64,000 nt of DNA from Fistulifera solaris (GCA_030295235.1 AP026135.1:612501-676500); one strand, 5' to 3'. Positions 32,907-43,201 are shown, counted from the stretch's first letter. The notes: generated by a model from the letters alone, not told the origin. Program-made: numbers and translations.

Positions 32907-33000
32907 GGTACCTGGGAACGGCGTTAAAATTCTGCCTCGTCGTAGACGTTACGTACAATCTTGTACTGGGAGGCAGAATTTTAACGTCCTTCCCTGGTAC
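32907..33000. repeat. 94-bp imperfect inverted repeat (hairpin)
   Basis: The arms at 32907-32938 and 32970-33000 pair with a perfect 17-bp core (CGTTAAAATTCTGCCTC against GAGGCAGAATTTTAACG). They continue imperfectly to GGTAC termini, with a 31-nt loop. It lies in the gap upstream of both the lumen-type protein and the ArfGAP. Confidence 0.9.
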
Positions 33001-33433
33001 TTTGTACAGCACGAGAACATCACGCGCCGCAAAGGTGCACGCAATGCTGTAAATTCTTCAGTGGCGCATCGGTTTTCACCTCGGTTATCGCTAATAAGTT
33101 ACAAGTAATTACTTGTACAAGAAAAACCGTCATACGCAACAAACCGCAGATTGATTATAAGATTAACCTACGACGACGGACGGACCAGAGTTGAGGGTGT
33201 TTGCGTTTGATTTCGCTCGGGGTCATCCGCGGTCTTTTTACCACAAAGGTGGGCGTGATTGTGTTGGTTCATTTTGCTGTTATAGGAAAGCAACATAAGT
33301 GAAAGAGAAAGAGACCTTCACAGACTTCTCTCTTTATTGAAGCGAAGGCATCGCATAACAAAGCGAGGGACAGCGAGCGGAAGTTGCAATTAAACAAACA
33401 CAAAACTTCTTTTTACTAATTGTCACTGGCACC

Positions 33434-34798
33434 ATGGCCGACGATCAAAAGTACTCAAGAAGCGTCTCAAGGTGCTCATGTCGCTTCCGGAAAATCAAGT
33501 TTGTTCCGATTGCCCGGAACGTCAGCCTCGTTGGGCATCCCTCATCGTTCCTCCTCCTGGAGCTCCCCCCGGATCCCTCCCCATCGGCGCATTTTGTTGT
33601 CTCGAATGCAGCGGATCGCATCGGCGGCTCGGTGTCCACATTTCCTTTGTACGATCCATCAATCTGGATTCTTGTACGTACTAGTCTTGTGTTGTTGTTC
33701 GACAGAAGGCACTAGTTTGATTGTATCTCGCTGACTCCCCTTTTTCTATTTTCTTGAAACTCATAATGAAACAGGGAAAGAGAAGGAAGTCCTAGCTATG
33801 GAAAATGGCGGAAACCTCAAAGTCAACGCAATCTTTGAAGCGAATCTAGCTCGATCGGGTGTGCAAAAGCCGTCGAATCATGCCGATGGTCCGACTCGAG
33901 AACGTTTCATTCGAGACAAGTACGAACGCCGCAAGTTTTATGACCCCGTTTCCTTTTCCAACTTGCCGGCTCCTGCCAGTGTACCGACGACAGCCCCGCA
34001 AGCACAGGCGGAAGTGGGTCCACCTTCCGATGCCGCTCGGCAACGCATGGAGCAACGTCGTTTGCGAAAAATACAGTCGGCACCGGCGACTGAAGAAACG
34101 CGCCCACCTCCCAAACCAACACGCAGCAGTTCGACGGACCGCCCCGCTCGCGCACTCCTCCCCGCCTCAACGCCAAGCCGGGTCCGCGTCGAACGACGCG
34201 CCGACAGCCATCGGATGAATCACTTGAAAAGGAAATGGATTTGTTGGATTTGAATTTTGTGGCTCCCGCAACCGAAACCAAGCCAAATTCGTCTTCGTCT
34301 CATGATCTCTTCAACTTCTTGGTTGTCCAAGATCCGGCACAGAATAATAGTCAGCCCAAGCAGCCTCCGAAATCATCGACTCTCGATATCATGTCGCTCT
34401 ACGGTAGTAATAACAACAATAGTGACTACCAGCGCCAGAACTCGTTGTCGAGTTTCGGCAATTTGACGGTCAGTAATATCATGGATGATGCGAGCAGTAT
34501 GAACAGTGGTGGATACACCGCTCAGCAAATGCAACAAATGAATATGCGACCAAACATGATGCCGAACGTGCAGCAACAGCAAATGATAATGATGCAGCAG
34601 CAACAACAAATGATGATGATGCAACAGCAACAACAACAACAACAGCGCATGATGATGATGCAGAATAACGCCATGAATGGCTTTGGTACTCCTATGGGTA
34701 GTGGACCTCCCGTGTCGTCATTCCAAGGACAGACTGTCAACAAAGCACCCGAGAAGGAAGATCCTTTTGCCCAATTTGGTGTCAATCATTTCCGATAA
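33434..34798 (+). CDS. ArfGAP-domain protein (two frameshifts)
   Basis: Exon 1 (33434-33673) and exon 2 (33775-34798) flank a 101-nt intron (33674-33774, GTACGT..ACAG). The junction restores the Trp of LDS-W as in ArfGAPs. The N-terminus needs one extra A at AAAA after MADDQ, and a second missing base lies between about 34100 and 34215; the product is then about 421 aa. The zinc finger is CSDC...CLEC, followed by the arginine-finger region SGSHRRLGVHISFVRS. A Pro/Gly insertion lengthens the finger. The C-terminal half is Gln/Met-rich with a clathrin-box-like LLDLN and a DLF motif. ArfGAPs speed GTP hydrolysis on Arf GTPases at Golgi or endosomal membranes; the tail suggests clathrin coats. 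Confidence 0.88.
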
Positions 34799-35162
34799 AT
34801 TTTGGAAAAGATAAACCTCTAAGCGCAGCTGATCCATATGTGGTTCCAGGTAGATGCACGTCTAGATCTAAAAATCAGCTCCTCATAATAAAGTCTTGAT
34901 CTTAGCTGGGAGGTATGAGGCATGGGCAATTTTTTTTGTAAGAAACGTTTGCAATTTCATTTGTAGAGGTCTTTTCCGGGAGTAATCATTTCTCTAGCTT
35001 TAGAGCAGACATCCTCCGGTATGAAAATACAATGGGGAAAATACCGCGGGTTTTGACGTGAGGTCCGAATGGCGGCTGCCGTCTGGCGGACGACCATTGA
35101 AATTTTTTGTTCACTCTTCCTTTATTAGTTGGCGGCGCATTTTCTTTTCCTTTCCTCCATTT

Positions 35163-35183
35163 GAGAGAGAGAGAGAGAGAGAG
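35163..35183. repeat. (GA)n dinucleotide run
   Basis: About ten GA units lie 90 bp upstream of the DnaJ start, probably in its 5' untranslated region or promoter. Confidence 0.9.
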
Positions 35184-35275
35184 CGACGTCTACCAGATAA
35201 TATAGCATAACATTTTGAAAAAGTCACAAGGTTGTTGTCAGCTTTTCGTTCATTTTTGATTTTTGTACAACAACC

Positions 35276-36607
35276 ATGTTCTTTGGCGGCGATCCTTTTG
35301 AGCATTTTGCACACCATGGCGGCGGTGGTTCTCACCGAGGTCCTCGCCGGGATGTCGATACTACCAAACTTTACGAGACCCTCGGGGTACGTTCCCTTGC
35401 GGCTCACACAGAACCAAAGTTGCTGCTGACTTACGAGCGAAGCTAACTAACTGATTTCATCTTTTTGACTCGTCGCGTCTCCAATTTTCCTTTTCAGGTA
35501 GAGAAAACAGCCACACAACCAGAAATCAAAAAAGCCTACCGAAAGCTGGCGGTGAAACATCATCCCGATAAAGGCGGAGATGAACACAAGTTTAAAGAAA
35601 TTAACGCTGCTTACGAAATATTGAGTGACGAAGAAAAGAGAGCGAAATATGATCGCCACGGCCTCGAAGGAATTGACGATCACGGCGGAGGAGACGGAAG
35701 TGCCGATATTTTTGATCTGTTTTTTGGAGGTCGTCAGGCTTCGCGTGGGCCCCGTCGCAGCGACGATGTCAATCACGCCATCAAAGTAACACTGGAAGAT
35801 CTTTATAATGGAAAAACTGTCAAGCTCGCCATCAATCGCGAGGTTATAGTCGGCAAGCCCAAAATGTGTCGACAGTGTGACGGACGGGGCATGGTGGCCG
35901 AACTTCGTCAAATCGGCCTTGGAATGGTTCAACAAATACAACGGCACTGCACGTCGTGCCGTGGCGACGGATATCAGTGCGAGAAGAAGCGGGAGCGTAA
36001 GATTGTTGAAGTGCATGTTGAAAAAGGTATGAAAAACAAGGACAAGATCACATTTCGCGGCATGGCGGATGAAAAGCCAAATATGGAACCTGGCGATGTG
36101 CACTTTGTTGTGCACGAAAAAGAACACGATGTGTTTAAGCGGAAAGGAGCTGATTTATTGATCACGAAGAATCTTTGTTTGAAGGAGGCCTTGACAGGCT
36201 TCGCGTGGAGGGTCAAACATCTGGATGGGCGATCCTTGATCATTGCTTCGAAGCCGGGCGAAGTTATTCGAGCCAATGCGGCGAATGAGAAGCCGTATGT
36301 CAAGATTGTACCGAACGAGGGCATGCCTAGTCGAGGAAACCCTTTTGTCAAGGGTAATCTTTACGTCGTTTTCACTGTCAAGTTCCCAGAAGACGGAGAA
36401 CTCTCTGCCGCGGCTTTAGATAGTTTGCGCGCACATTTACCTGGTCCTTCATCGATGGACATGGAGGCACAAGAGGAAGAAGAGAAAGTACATTTGGAGG
36501 TAGCGAACATTGCAAACTTTGGACGTGGTGGTGCTCAAACACAGGAGTCAGCTTACGACTCGGATAGCGATGAAGGGCCCCGTGCAGTAAATTGCCAGCA
36601 ATCCTAA
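35276..36607 (+). CDS. Type I DnaJ/Hsp40 co-chaperone with reduced zinc-binding region
   Basis: Exon 1 (35276-35386) and exon 2 (35498-36607) flank a 111-nt intron (35387-35497, GTACGT..TCAG), giving 406 aa. A Gly/His-rich N-terminus precedes the J domain ([13 protein letters not shown]) with HPD at 59-61. A G/F-type linker, zinc region and two C-terminal substrate-binding domains follow ([20 protein letters not shown]). The C-terminus is acidic, without CaaX. DNAJA proteins have four CxxCxGxG motifs. Here only two remain (CRQCDGRG at 161 and CTSCRGDG at 188) plus a lone Cys198, while [12 protein letters not shown] is retained. It should stimulate Hsp70 ATPase; whether it binds one zinc or two needs testing. 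It is cytosolic by default. Confidence 0.92.
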
Positions 36608-36763
36608 ATAGTTTGTAAGGACGATGCGAAAAGGTTTTGTTCACTTTTGAAATTATTTAGCAATGTCCTATCGAATGTCGCGTGTTATTATTCAAGCCTT
36701 CTCTCGACGATGTAAACGTTGCCTATAGCCTTTTTCATACAGACCTTATTTATCGTAGTCAGC

Positions 36764-38485
36764 TCACACTATTCCGTCCTTTTCCCACAAGCTTTTAATT
36801 TTTACCACAATGGCGGTGATGTCATCTCTGTATTCCCCTTCCTCTTCGTGCCATTTTGCGGCAGCTGCTTCTATCAATGCCTGACACGCCTTCGTTGCCC
36901 CACGATCCAAATTCTCGCCAACAATTCGTACAGCATCTGCAGATGTAATAAACTCCCAAACTCCATCTGACGCCAGGATCATGAAGTCATCTTGAGCATT
37001 GATCTCATACGTGGAAATAACAGGTTCAGCGATGACTCCTACTTCACTGACGGCGTGGTCTCCGATTGATCGAGCCATAGCTAAACCAATCTGAGTGTAA
37101 TGCGGGTCCAACCAAACTCTTGCAGAGAGCCCAGGAGCAGGAGCTGGCGACACATAACCACCTTGTGCTGTAATGCGTTCCATTTCTTCGGGTAGATCTG
37201 GATTTTGATCGATTGTTAGATCCACAGCATCCCAGCTGCTACCTTCGGCCGTTTTCCGAGCCATCACAGCACGCGAGTCCCCAGCATTTGCCAGGGTCAA
37301 TATATTCTTCGTAAGTAAAGCAACACATGCCGTTGTCCCTGAATACCATGGTTCGATAAGTGGCTCGTCCTTGAGAGCCTCGTCAACGGCTAGAAAGACA
37401 TCCGTCAAAGCCTTTCCATCGTTAGTGCCAAAGTCCGGATGTTTTTCCAGTCGCCTTTGTACTTCGTGTAAAGCAAACTGAGAAACGAATTCGCCACCTT
37501 GGCCATGACCGTCATAAACTGCAAAGAGAGCAATGCGACGATTATTGCCATACGGATATGCGACACCACCTCGATCCTGATTTATCTTCGCCACCATTGT
37601 AGGCCTCTCCTCGGGACGTTTACGTGCTGCGGATTCGTTTGCTTCGGCATCTTCCGTATCCGAAGAAGACGAGTCGTAACGTTGATGAGTGCCTGCAAAG
37701 GCTGCTGGCTTTCCGCTCTGAGGAGGAGGCCAGGCTTCTTCCTCGTCCTCGTCCTCTTCGTCATCTCCGTAAATGGGCTCCACACCGTGACACGAGTAAG
37801 TCCCAACAATTTCTAAAGGAAACGGTAGCTTGTGTTCTTCTTCGGCTGCAACCGTTTGTCGATAGCTCCATCGGGGTATGCGCTGCAGATCGGATCCCTT
37901 ATTATCTTCTTGCTGTTTCTCTTCGTCTCCATCCAGATCATCACTTGGCTGAAATAGAAGAGAGCTCGATGACCCCGGTCGGACAAGAGGTTTGTTGGTG
38001 TACAAGACATTGTCGCGGTGAATCGCCGGTGAGGGTGGTGCTCGACCCGCCGACAGTAACTCATCGGCATGTACTGTTTTGGTTCTACGACGCTCCGGAG
38101 TACTCTTGATCGAAGTCGAACTAACTTCCGAATAGCGTCGCTGTCGCTTATTGCTACCTGCCTCGTCGTGAGCGTCATCCGATGACTCGCCTCTCGCCGC
38201 GTTGTGACTCGAAGTGGTGAGTGACAAGCGGCGTTTACGAAATGTATGAGCCTTCTCATCAGCAGAGGGACTAGTGACTTCACTTTGTGATTCAGCACTT
38301 TGGTTCTTTTCTTCGGTCTCGTCTTTTGTGTCTAGGTTATCGGATTGCTCCTTTGTCGGTGAACTCGGCTGCAAGTGATGTTTCGGAAGACTCAGCCTAC
38401 GTTTTCGAAACGTCGAGCTCTTCTTCTTGTCTTCATTTTCGTCATCATGAGAGTAATGAAGCTGTTCATCCGATTCGTTTTCCAT
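36764..38485 (-). CDS. PP2C-type protein phosphatase with long regulatory N-terminus
   Basis: Single exon of 573 aa from ATG 38485, which has the strong context ACCATGG. An upstream in-frame ATG at 38542 would add 19 aa. The C-terminal 270 residues are a PPM/PP2C domain: NQDRGG, FAVYDGHGQGG, ANAGDSRAVMA, MARSIGDHAV, LASDGVWEF and RDDITAIVV, with all metal-binding aspartates present. These enzymes remove phosphate from Ser/Thr. The N-terminal 250 residues are charged and disordered. They hold two copies of TFRKRRLSL (about 25-33 and 81-89) and a related KRQRRYSEV, all fitting the basophilic RRxS kinase consensus, plus a Glu/Asp run. The N-terminus probably regulates location or activity. Confidence 0.93.
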   Translation of the reverse strand: MENESDEQLHYSHDDENEDKKKSSTFRKRRLSLPKHHLQPSSPTKEQSDNLDTKDETEEKNQSAESQSEVTSPSADEKAHTFRKRRLSLTTSSHNAARGESSDDAHDEAGSNKRQRRYSEVSSTSIKSTPERRRTKTVHADELLSAGRAPPSPAIHRDNVLYTNKPLVRPGSSSSLLFQPSDDLDGDEEKQQEDNKGSDLQRIPRWSYRQTVAAEEEHKLPFPLEIVGTYSCHGVEPIYGDDEEDEDEEEAWPPPQSGKPAAFAGTHQRYDSSSSDTEDAEANESAARKRPEERPTMVAKINQDRGGVAYPYGNNRRIALFAVYDGHGQGGEFVSQFALHEVQRRLEKHPDFGTNDGKALTDVFLAVDEALKDEPLIEPWYSGTTACVALLTKNILTLANAGDSRAVMARKTAEGSSWDAVDLTIDQNPDLPEEMERITAQGGYVSPAPAPGLSARVWLDPHYTQIGLAMARSIGDHAVSEVGVIAEPVISTYEINAQDDFMILASDGVWEFITSADAVRIVGENLDRGATKACQALIEAAAAKWHEEEGEYRDDITAIVVKIKSLWEKDGIV

Positions 38486-39260
38486 GGTTACTGAATGTAA
38501 AAAAATGAGCGCGATACTTTGATCGGTATGCCTTTTTGTCACTATGGCGTGGTGTTTTCGGATACAAACTATTTCGATTATTAGATTAGCGTCTCGTTCC
38601 AGCTCAGTCTAAAGGAGAGGACTGACGATGAACCCTTGTTCTAACAAAGTAGAATATCGAATAGACAGGAGAGGCGGGCAGTCAATGACATCACAGTCAG
38701 TGAAGAGGACTTTGGCGCAACTCTCTGTTCGAAGGCGAAAAAGGGCAATTGATGGGGAACAAAACATCGGGAGGAGAGGACTTCTCTCGTCCGTAATTCG
38801 ATCGGAACGCCAGCAAGGTGATTTTACATAAGGAAATTCTTTGCGCGCCCATGTCCTTTTGCTTGCAACACGTTTTGTGTATAGCTTTTTGATAAAGCGC
38901 GCCATGGAAGTCGTCAATAGTGCAATGTGCAACGCCACATCAAGTTCAATGTTCAACGTTTTTCGTTTATGGCAGGAAGCTGCCGCCTTCACGAAAACGA
39001 GCCATCCGATGATGCAATGGAATGGAAAGTAACCATCGAGAGCTAAAAATACCAAACAACAGAAGCTACACTTTTTGGACGACAGCACTTCGCCGGAAAT
39101 GGGTCCCTATCACCCTCGAGAGTGCTGCTCTAGTTGGCATAGATGGTCGAGACTTCAAGAGGAATGAACCCGATTCAAAGCACTCAAATACAAAGGAAAG
39201 AATCGAATGAACGAACTTTTCAAATACTCTTAACTAGAGGATCAAGTTAACTAAGTAGCT
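38486..39260. other. Intergenic region upstream of PP2C
   Basis: No gene is supported. A 159-codon minus-strand frame (38609-39088) has no domain or coding-like repeat and is probably chance. Confidence 0.4.
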
Positions 39261-39533
39261 CTAAACGACTTCCGTTTTGGAGAGGTGCTGCCCGTTGGCG
39301 TCGTGAAACGAATACTGGTTCCTATGAGGCTTGGTGTCGCGGGGAAGAACCAGACGGATACCATTCTCGGGAACGTAGACTCCAAGATGGTGCAACTGAG
39401 CCATTTCGAGCATCGAAATCCGTTCTTGGATGTTGGGCCGTCGACTGGGAGGCAGGGGTACGACGACTTTTCCCGCAGGACTGTTGACGAGAGGCTTGTA
39501 GTTGGACTTCTTCTGGCGGCGAAAGAACTTCAT
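39261..39533 (-). CDS. Small basic protein of unknown function (90 aa)
   Basis: The open frame from ATG 39533 encodes 90 aa beginning MKFFRRQKKSNYKPLVNSP. It has a basic N-terminus, a Pro-rich patch (VVPLPPSRRP) and a middle that looks folded (ISMLEMAQLHHLGVYVPENG). The frame is open further upstream, but the residues before this Met are less protein-like. It has no known family, signal peptide or membrane helix. Composition looks more coding-like than other short frames nearby, so I list it at low confidence. Confidence 0.35.
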   Translation of the reverse strand: MKFFRRQKKSNYKPLVNSPAGKVVVPLPPSRRPNIQERISMLEMAQLHHLGVYVPENGIRLVLPRDTKPHRNQYSFHDANGQHLSKTEVV

Positions 39534-40393
39534 GGTAAGGCGAGCTTCTGTTCCAGCTTGAACGTTATTCAAGCACACGATTCGGCTTTGTGCGAGAAAT
39601 GGGCTGGTTGATTCAAGTGCATTCGATTTGATGGATAAATCGGCAACATTTTTGTTGTTAGTTTCATTTTTTGGAAACGCCCGAGTACTCAACGTGGTAC
39701 AGTCTATATTGTGACGGGACTGAAGTTGCCCGACTGACCGCTGTCGAAACGAAAACGAAACGACGAGAGTTTCTCGCCGTTTTTCGAACATTTCATGAAC
39801 ACGGACATGTAGCTTTTCTTTCCTTCTTCACATTGATTTCCCCAGGAAAAACAAGACAGAAATCTCTTCCTTCCGTTCACCAACGTGGACGACAGGTGGG
39901 AATGCTATTTTCAAGCGAAACGGGGACGTGTCGAACTGCTTTTCTATAATGATCTTTCCGCCGGATCATCAACTCTTGACGTTGAAAGCGATTCACAAAG
40001 TTTGTCAACTTAGTTTCCACTCGTCTATGAATCATTCCTTACATGCAATCGTTTGTGCTTTCGGCAAGAAAAAACGATACGAGGACGATAAGAAGTTCCC
40101 TGAATACTTCGTCGCAGTGGGAAACATTATTTGTTTATCCGAATGTCTTGGGTTTACCGTGGGACATTCGTACTTAAGCACGTTTCGCCTAAGTTGTTGG
40201 TCAACCGACGCATTGTATCGTTTAAAATGTACATGAAAGCCCGACCGTGACGAAAAACAGAAGGAAAAGGTCGTGAAAATCGATGCACCCGAACCGCCCG
40301 AACCGCAGAACGATAAAAACCTTGTTCTTCTATATTTTCTCTTACCAGGTATCTAATAGGCTTGTTTCATTAAATCCGAAGTAATGTAATAGA
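39534..40393. other. Intergenic region upstream of DCAF7
   Basis: No gene is supported. A TACCAGGTA palindrome lies at 40343-40351, 43 bp before the DCAF7 ATG, in a likely promoter or 5' untranslated region. Confidence 0.45.
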
Positions 40394-41487
40394 ATGTCAG
40401 ATCCTATGGACGAAGGGTCGGCACCTCGCAAAGAAATATACACATACACTGCGCCGTGGACCGTCTATTCCCTGGCATGGAGTCGGAGGTACGTCTATTG
40501 TAAGAAAGAAACGGTTGCATCGTGCCCTTCCCTGACGTTATTCTTCTTATAGACAAGACATTCGATCTCAATTTCGCCTCGCCATCGGTTCGTATGTCGA
40601 GCAATATTCGAACGGTGTGCAAATTATCGAAAAACAACATCGTAACGCCGACGACGATGACGGATTGACGTCTCTGTACAAGACGGGCGAATTCGATCAT
40701 CCGTATCCGTGTACCAAGATTTTGTGGAACCCCGCCGTGAATGGTCGCGATCTGCTCGCCACAACGGGTGATTATCTGCGAGTATGGAGTGTACAAGAAG
40801 GAATGAACCCAAAAAAGGAGTGTCTTCTCAACAACAATAAAACGTCGGAATACTGTGCCCCTCTCACATCGTTTGACTGGAATGAAACGGATCATAACAT
40901 CGTGGGTACATCCTCGATTGATACCACTTGCACAATTTGGGATATTGAAGCGCAAAAAGCCAAGACGCAGCTGATTGCGCACGACCGAGAAGTCTTTGAT
41001 ATTGCCTTTGCGCGGGGGGAAAGATGTCTTTGCGTCGGTCGGAGCCGACGGTAGCGTACGAATGTTTGATTTGCGGTCTTTGGAGCATTCTACAATTATT
41101 TATGAATCACCGAATTTGGATGCACTCTTGCGTCTGGAATGGAACAAGCAAGATCCGAACTATTTGGCAACCTTCATGGTGGATAGTCGGCGGACCATTA
41201 TTTTGGATATTCGAGTACCGTCCATACCGGTGGCGGAGCTGGGAGGGCATATGGGGTGTGTCAATGCCGCCGCTTGGGCTCCGCATTCGTCTTGTCATAT
41301 ATGTACGGTAGGCGACGATAATCAGGCACTCATTTGGGATCTGAGCAGCATGTCGAAACGGCCCGTGGAGGACCCCATACTGGCGTATAATGCTGCTGGT
41401 GAAATAAACAATCTGCATTGGTCGGCGGCAAGGCCCGATTGGGTATCGATCGCCTTTCATGATAAACTACAAATTCTACGTGTATAA
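40394..41487 (+). CDS. DCAF7: DCAF7/WDR68-family WD40 protein (one frameshift)
   Basis: Exon 1 (40394-40488) and exon 2 (40553-41487) flank a 64-nt intron (40489-40552, GTACGT..TATAG) that joins AWSR|RQDIRS. Signatures of the very conserved DCAF7/WDR68/AN11/LWD family are present: [54 protein letters not shown] and [12 protein letters not shown]. It ends in the ILRV tail. The frame breaks at a G6 run near 41015. Removing one G gives exactly 342 aa, the length of human DCAF7. The family scaffolds DYRK kinases and CRL4 ligases, and acts in pigment and clock pathways in plants. Given the conservation, the break is almost certainly a sequence error. Confidence 0.94.
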
Positions 41488-41677
41488 TAACCAGAGCTTT
41501 TTGATCAAAGTGATGTTTTAACGAAAGACGCAAAGGCGACAACAAGAGAGTGTGACATGAAAGGTGACAATATTTGTGTTCAAAGAGCTAGGCTTCAAAG
41601 AAACTTTTTAAGCTATCTTCGCTCGACACTGTCGTGAAAACAGGACTATGACGAATTCTGAATCGTTGATTGTCAAT

Positions 41678-41817
41678 AGCGGCTACGACCAGATTTACGC
41701 TGCTCCAAATAGCGAGTATATACATTACGATCTTAAACTGCTTCATTAGCGGCTACGACCAGATTTACGCTGCTCCAAATAGCGAGTATATACATTATGA
41801 TCTTAAACTGCTTCATT
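41678..41817. repeat. 70-bp tandem duplication covering a gene's 3' end
   Basis: Copies at 41678-41747 and 41748-41817 differ at one base (ACATTACGA versus ACATTATGA). The second copy includes the last codons and stop of the next minus-strand gene, so the first copy is a duplicate of that gene's terminus and early 3' untranslated region. Confidence 0.95.
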
Positions 41818-42513
41818 GACTTCGAACACTGGTTTGATAGACTTTCCTTCTTCACTCTTTTCAACACGCAAACCGCCTTCGGTTCGTTCTTCTCCAACAT
41901 AGATTTCCGGATTGTATCCCACCAAATTCGCATCAAAATCATCCGGTAGATCCGCCGCACTTCCTTCGACTTTCGTCAGATTCACTTGATTTCGTACGAC
42001 ATCCATTTCCGAATCACCCGGCGCGTACCACAATTCCAGGGCCGACGCGTACGAACCACCCAAATTTTGGGGCCGTAATTCGCGTTGACTGTATTCGAAA
42101 ATGACGCGTTTCTGTGCCAAACAAGCATGTGTCGGTAAAATACCCGGCTTCGCCGCGACTTTTCCGACGAACCAAAAAGTAGTGGGACTATTGAGAGGGG
42201 AACGAATGTAGACATCATTGCAGGCATCCTTTCCGTGTTCTTTGCGAATGACATCAAAGGTATTCGCTGCTTTGCGCAGTACTTTGGAGCCCGATCCCGT
42301 ATGTTTGCTGGATATCGAGCGAAGCTTTTTGTTATTTGGGGATGCTTTGGTGCTACCAAACCCTCCTCCACTTTTGCCGCTATCTGCAGTGGTCGTTGAC
42401 TTTTTAACGGCCGAGATGATGCACGTTCGAAGACGGCTCTCTGCAGGAGTAATAAATGCGCCGCAAAATTTTCGAAATAACAGCGTCACGTAAAGGATGT
42501 GGTGGTACTTCAT
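41803..42513 (-). CDS. Plastid-type protein of unknown function
   Basis: Protein of 236 aa from ATG 42513. An in-frame ATG at 42588 would add 25 residues that mask the signal peptide. The N-terminus (YHHILYVTLLF...) is signal-like and is followed by CGAFITPAE, with Phe after a small residue, as in the diatom ASAFAP-type plastid cleavage motif. A basic/Ser-rich region follows. The folded part contains DVYIRSPLNSPTTFWFVGKV, an acyl-like Glu/Arg helix and LELWYAPGDSEMDVVRNQ. It resembles conserved proteins of photosynthetic organisms, but I cannot name one. The acidic C-terminus ends in EVNEAV, encoded in the 70-bp tandem repeat. No frameshift is seen. Confidence 0.7.
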   Translation of the reverse strand: MKYHHILYVTLLFRKFCGAFITPAESRLRTCIISAVKKSTTTADSGKSGGGFGSTKASPNNKKLRSISSKHTGSGSKVLRKAANTFDVIRKEHGKDACNDVYIRSPLNSPTTFWFVGKVAAKPGILPTHACLAQKRVIFEYSQRELRPQNLGGSYASALELWYAPGDSEMDVVRNQVNLTKVEGSAADLPDDFDANLVGYNPEIYVGEERTEGGLRVEKSEEGKSIKPVFEVNEAV

Positions 42514-42634
42514 AATTAATGGATCTTTCTCTTTGTTTTCCTTAGACACAATATTTGCCACGTTTTGAATAATTGAGTGGCTCTGCATGAATAATCATAA
42601 TAAATAATAATCATAAATAATCATAATCGCCTAG

Positions 42635-42982
42635 TTCCAGAAATTCTGGATACGGTGTTAAGAGAGGTAATTAATTTACCTCGAACCTTATTAACTTGAG
42701 TAGCCCCGGCAGCCCATTTACTATGGCGATAAGTGTTCTGTCTACTTTTCCAAGCCGTCGAAAAATCAGCAATGAAAGAAACGAAGCAGATTTTTAATCA
42801 ATAAATTTATAAACTAATGTCATGGTGAGGCGACCAGTTATTGTTCATACAGCAATTCTGTATATGTCCCAGAAATTTTGGAAGAAATCATCGGTGTATT
42901 TCATATTTCATCATACAGAAAATCTGGATGTTGTGTTATTAGATGCAGACATTTTGTGTTAATTCCTGAAGTTCTGGAAACC
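42635..42982. promoter_or_regulatory. Cluster of degenerate CCAGAAATTCTGG palindromes
   Basis: Related palindromes occur at 42635-42650 (TTCCAGAAATTCTGGA), 42847-42863 (ATACAGCAATTCTGTAT), 42868-42882 (CCCAGAAATTTTGGA), about 42914-42930 (ATACAGAAAATCTGGAT) and about 42965-42981 (TTCCTGAAGTTCTGGAA). They lie upstream of the plastid-type gene and share TTCnnGAA half-sites like heat-shock elements. Regulation is inference; decayed repeats would look the same. Confidence 0.4.
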
Positions 42983-43201
42983 GTTACGTTCTTGGGTTTA
43001 CCCTCTACTAGGTATACTCTCTAGAGAGCGACGACTCCTCGCTATACTCCTCGCATCTTAGTGATTTTTTCTTTTTGCATACTTTGAGTCAAATGCAACC
43101 AAGTCTTCTAATAGAGATAATTACTAGGTTTTTTGCACAAAGATCTTTGATGAGCACTGTCCGCTACGATAGAACAAGAAGGCATCTTTCTCTACATTCT
43201 C

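Noticed and set aside
35447-36127. 226-codon minus-strand frame opposite the DnaJ gene
   Set aside because: It is an antisense shadow; the plus strand encodes a clear J domain and zinc region.
38609-39088. 159-codon minus-strand frame upstream of PP2C
   Set aside because: Cys-rich, patternless translation without any recognisable motif; length alone is not enough.
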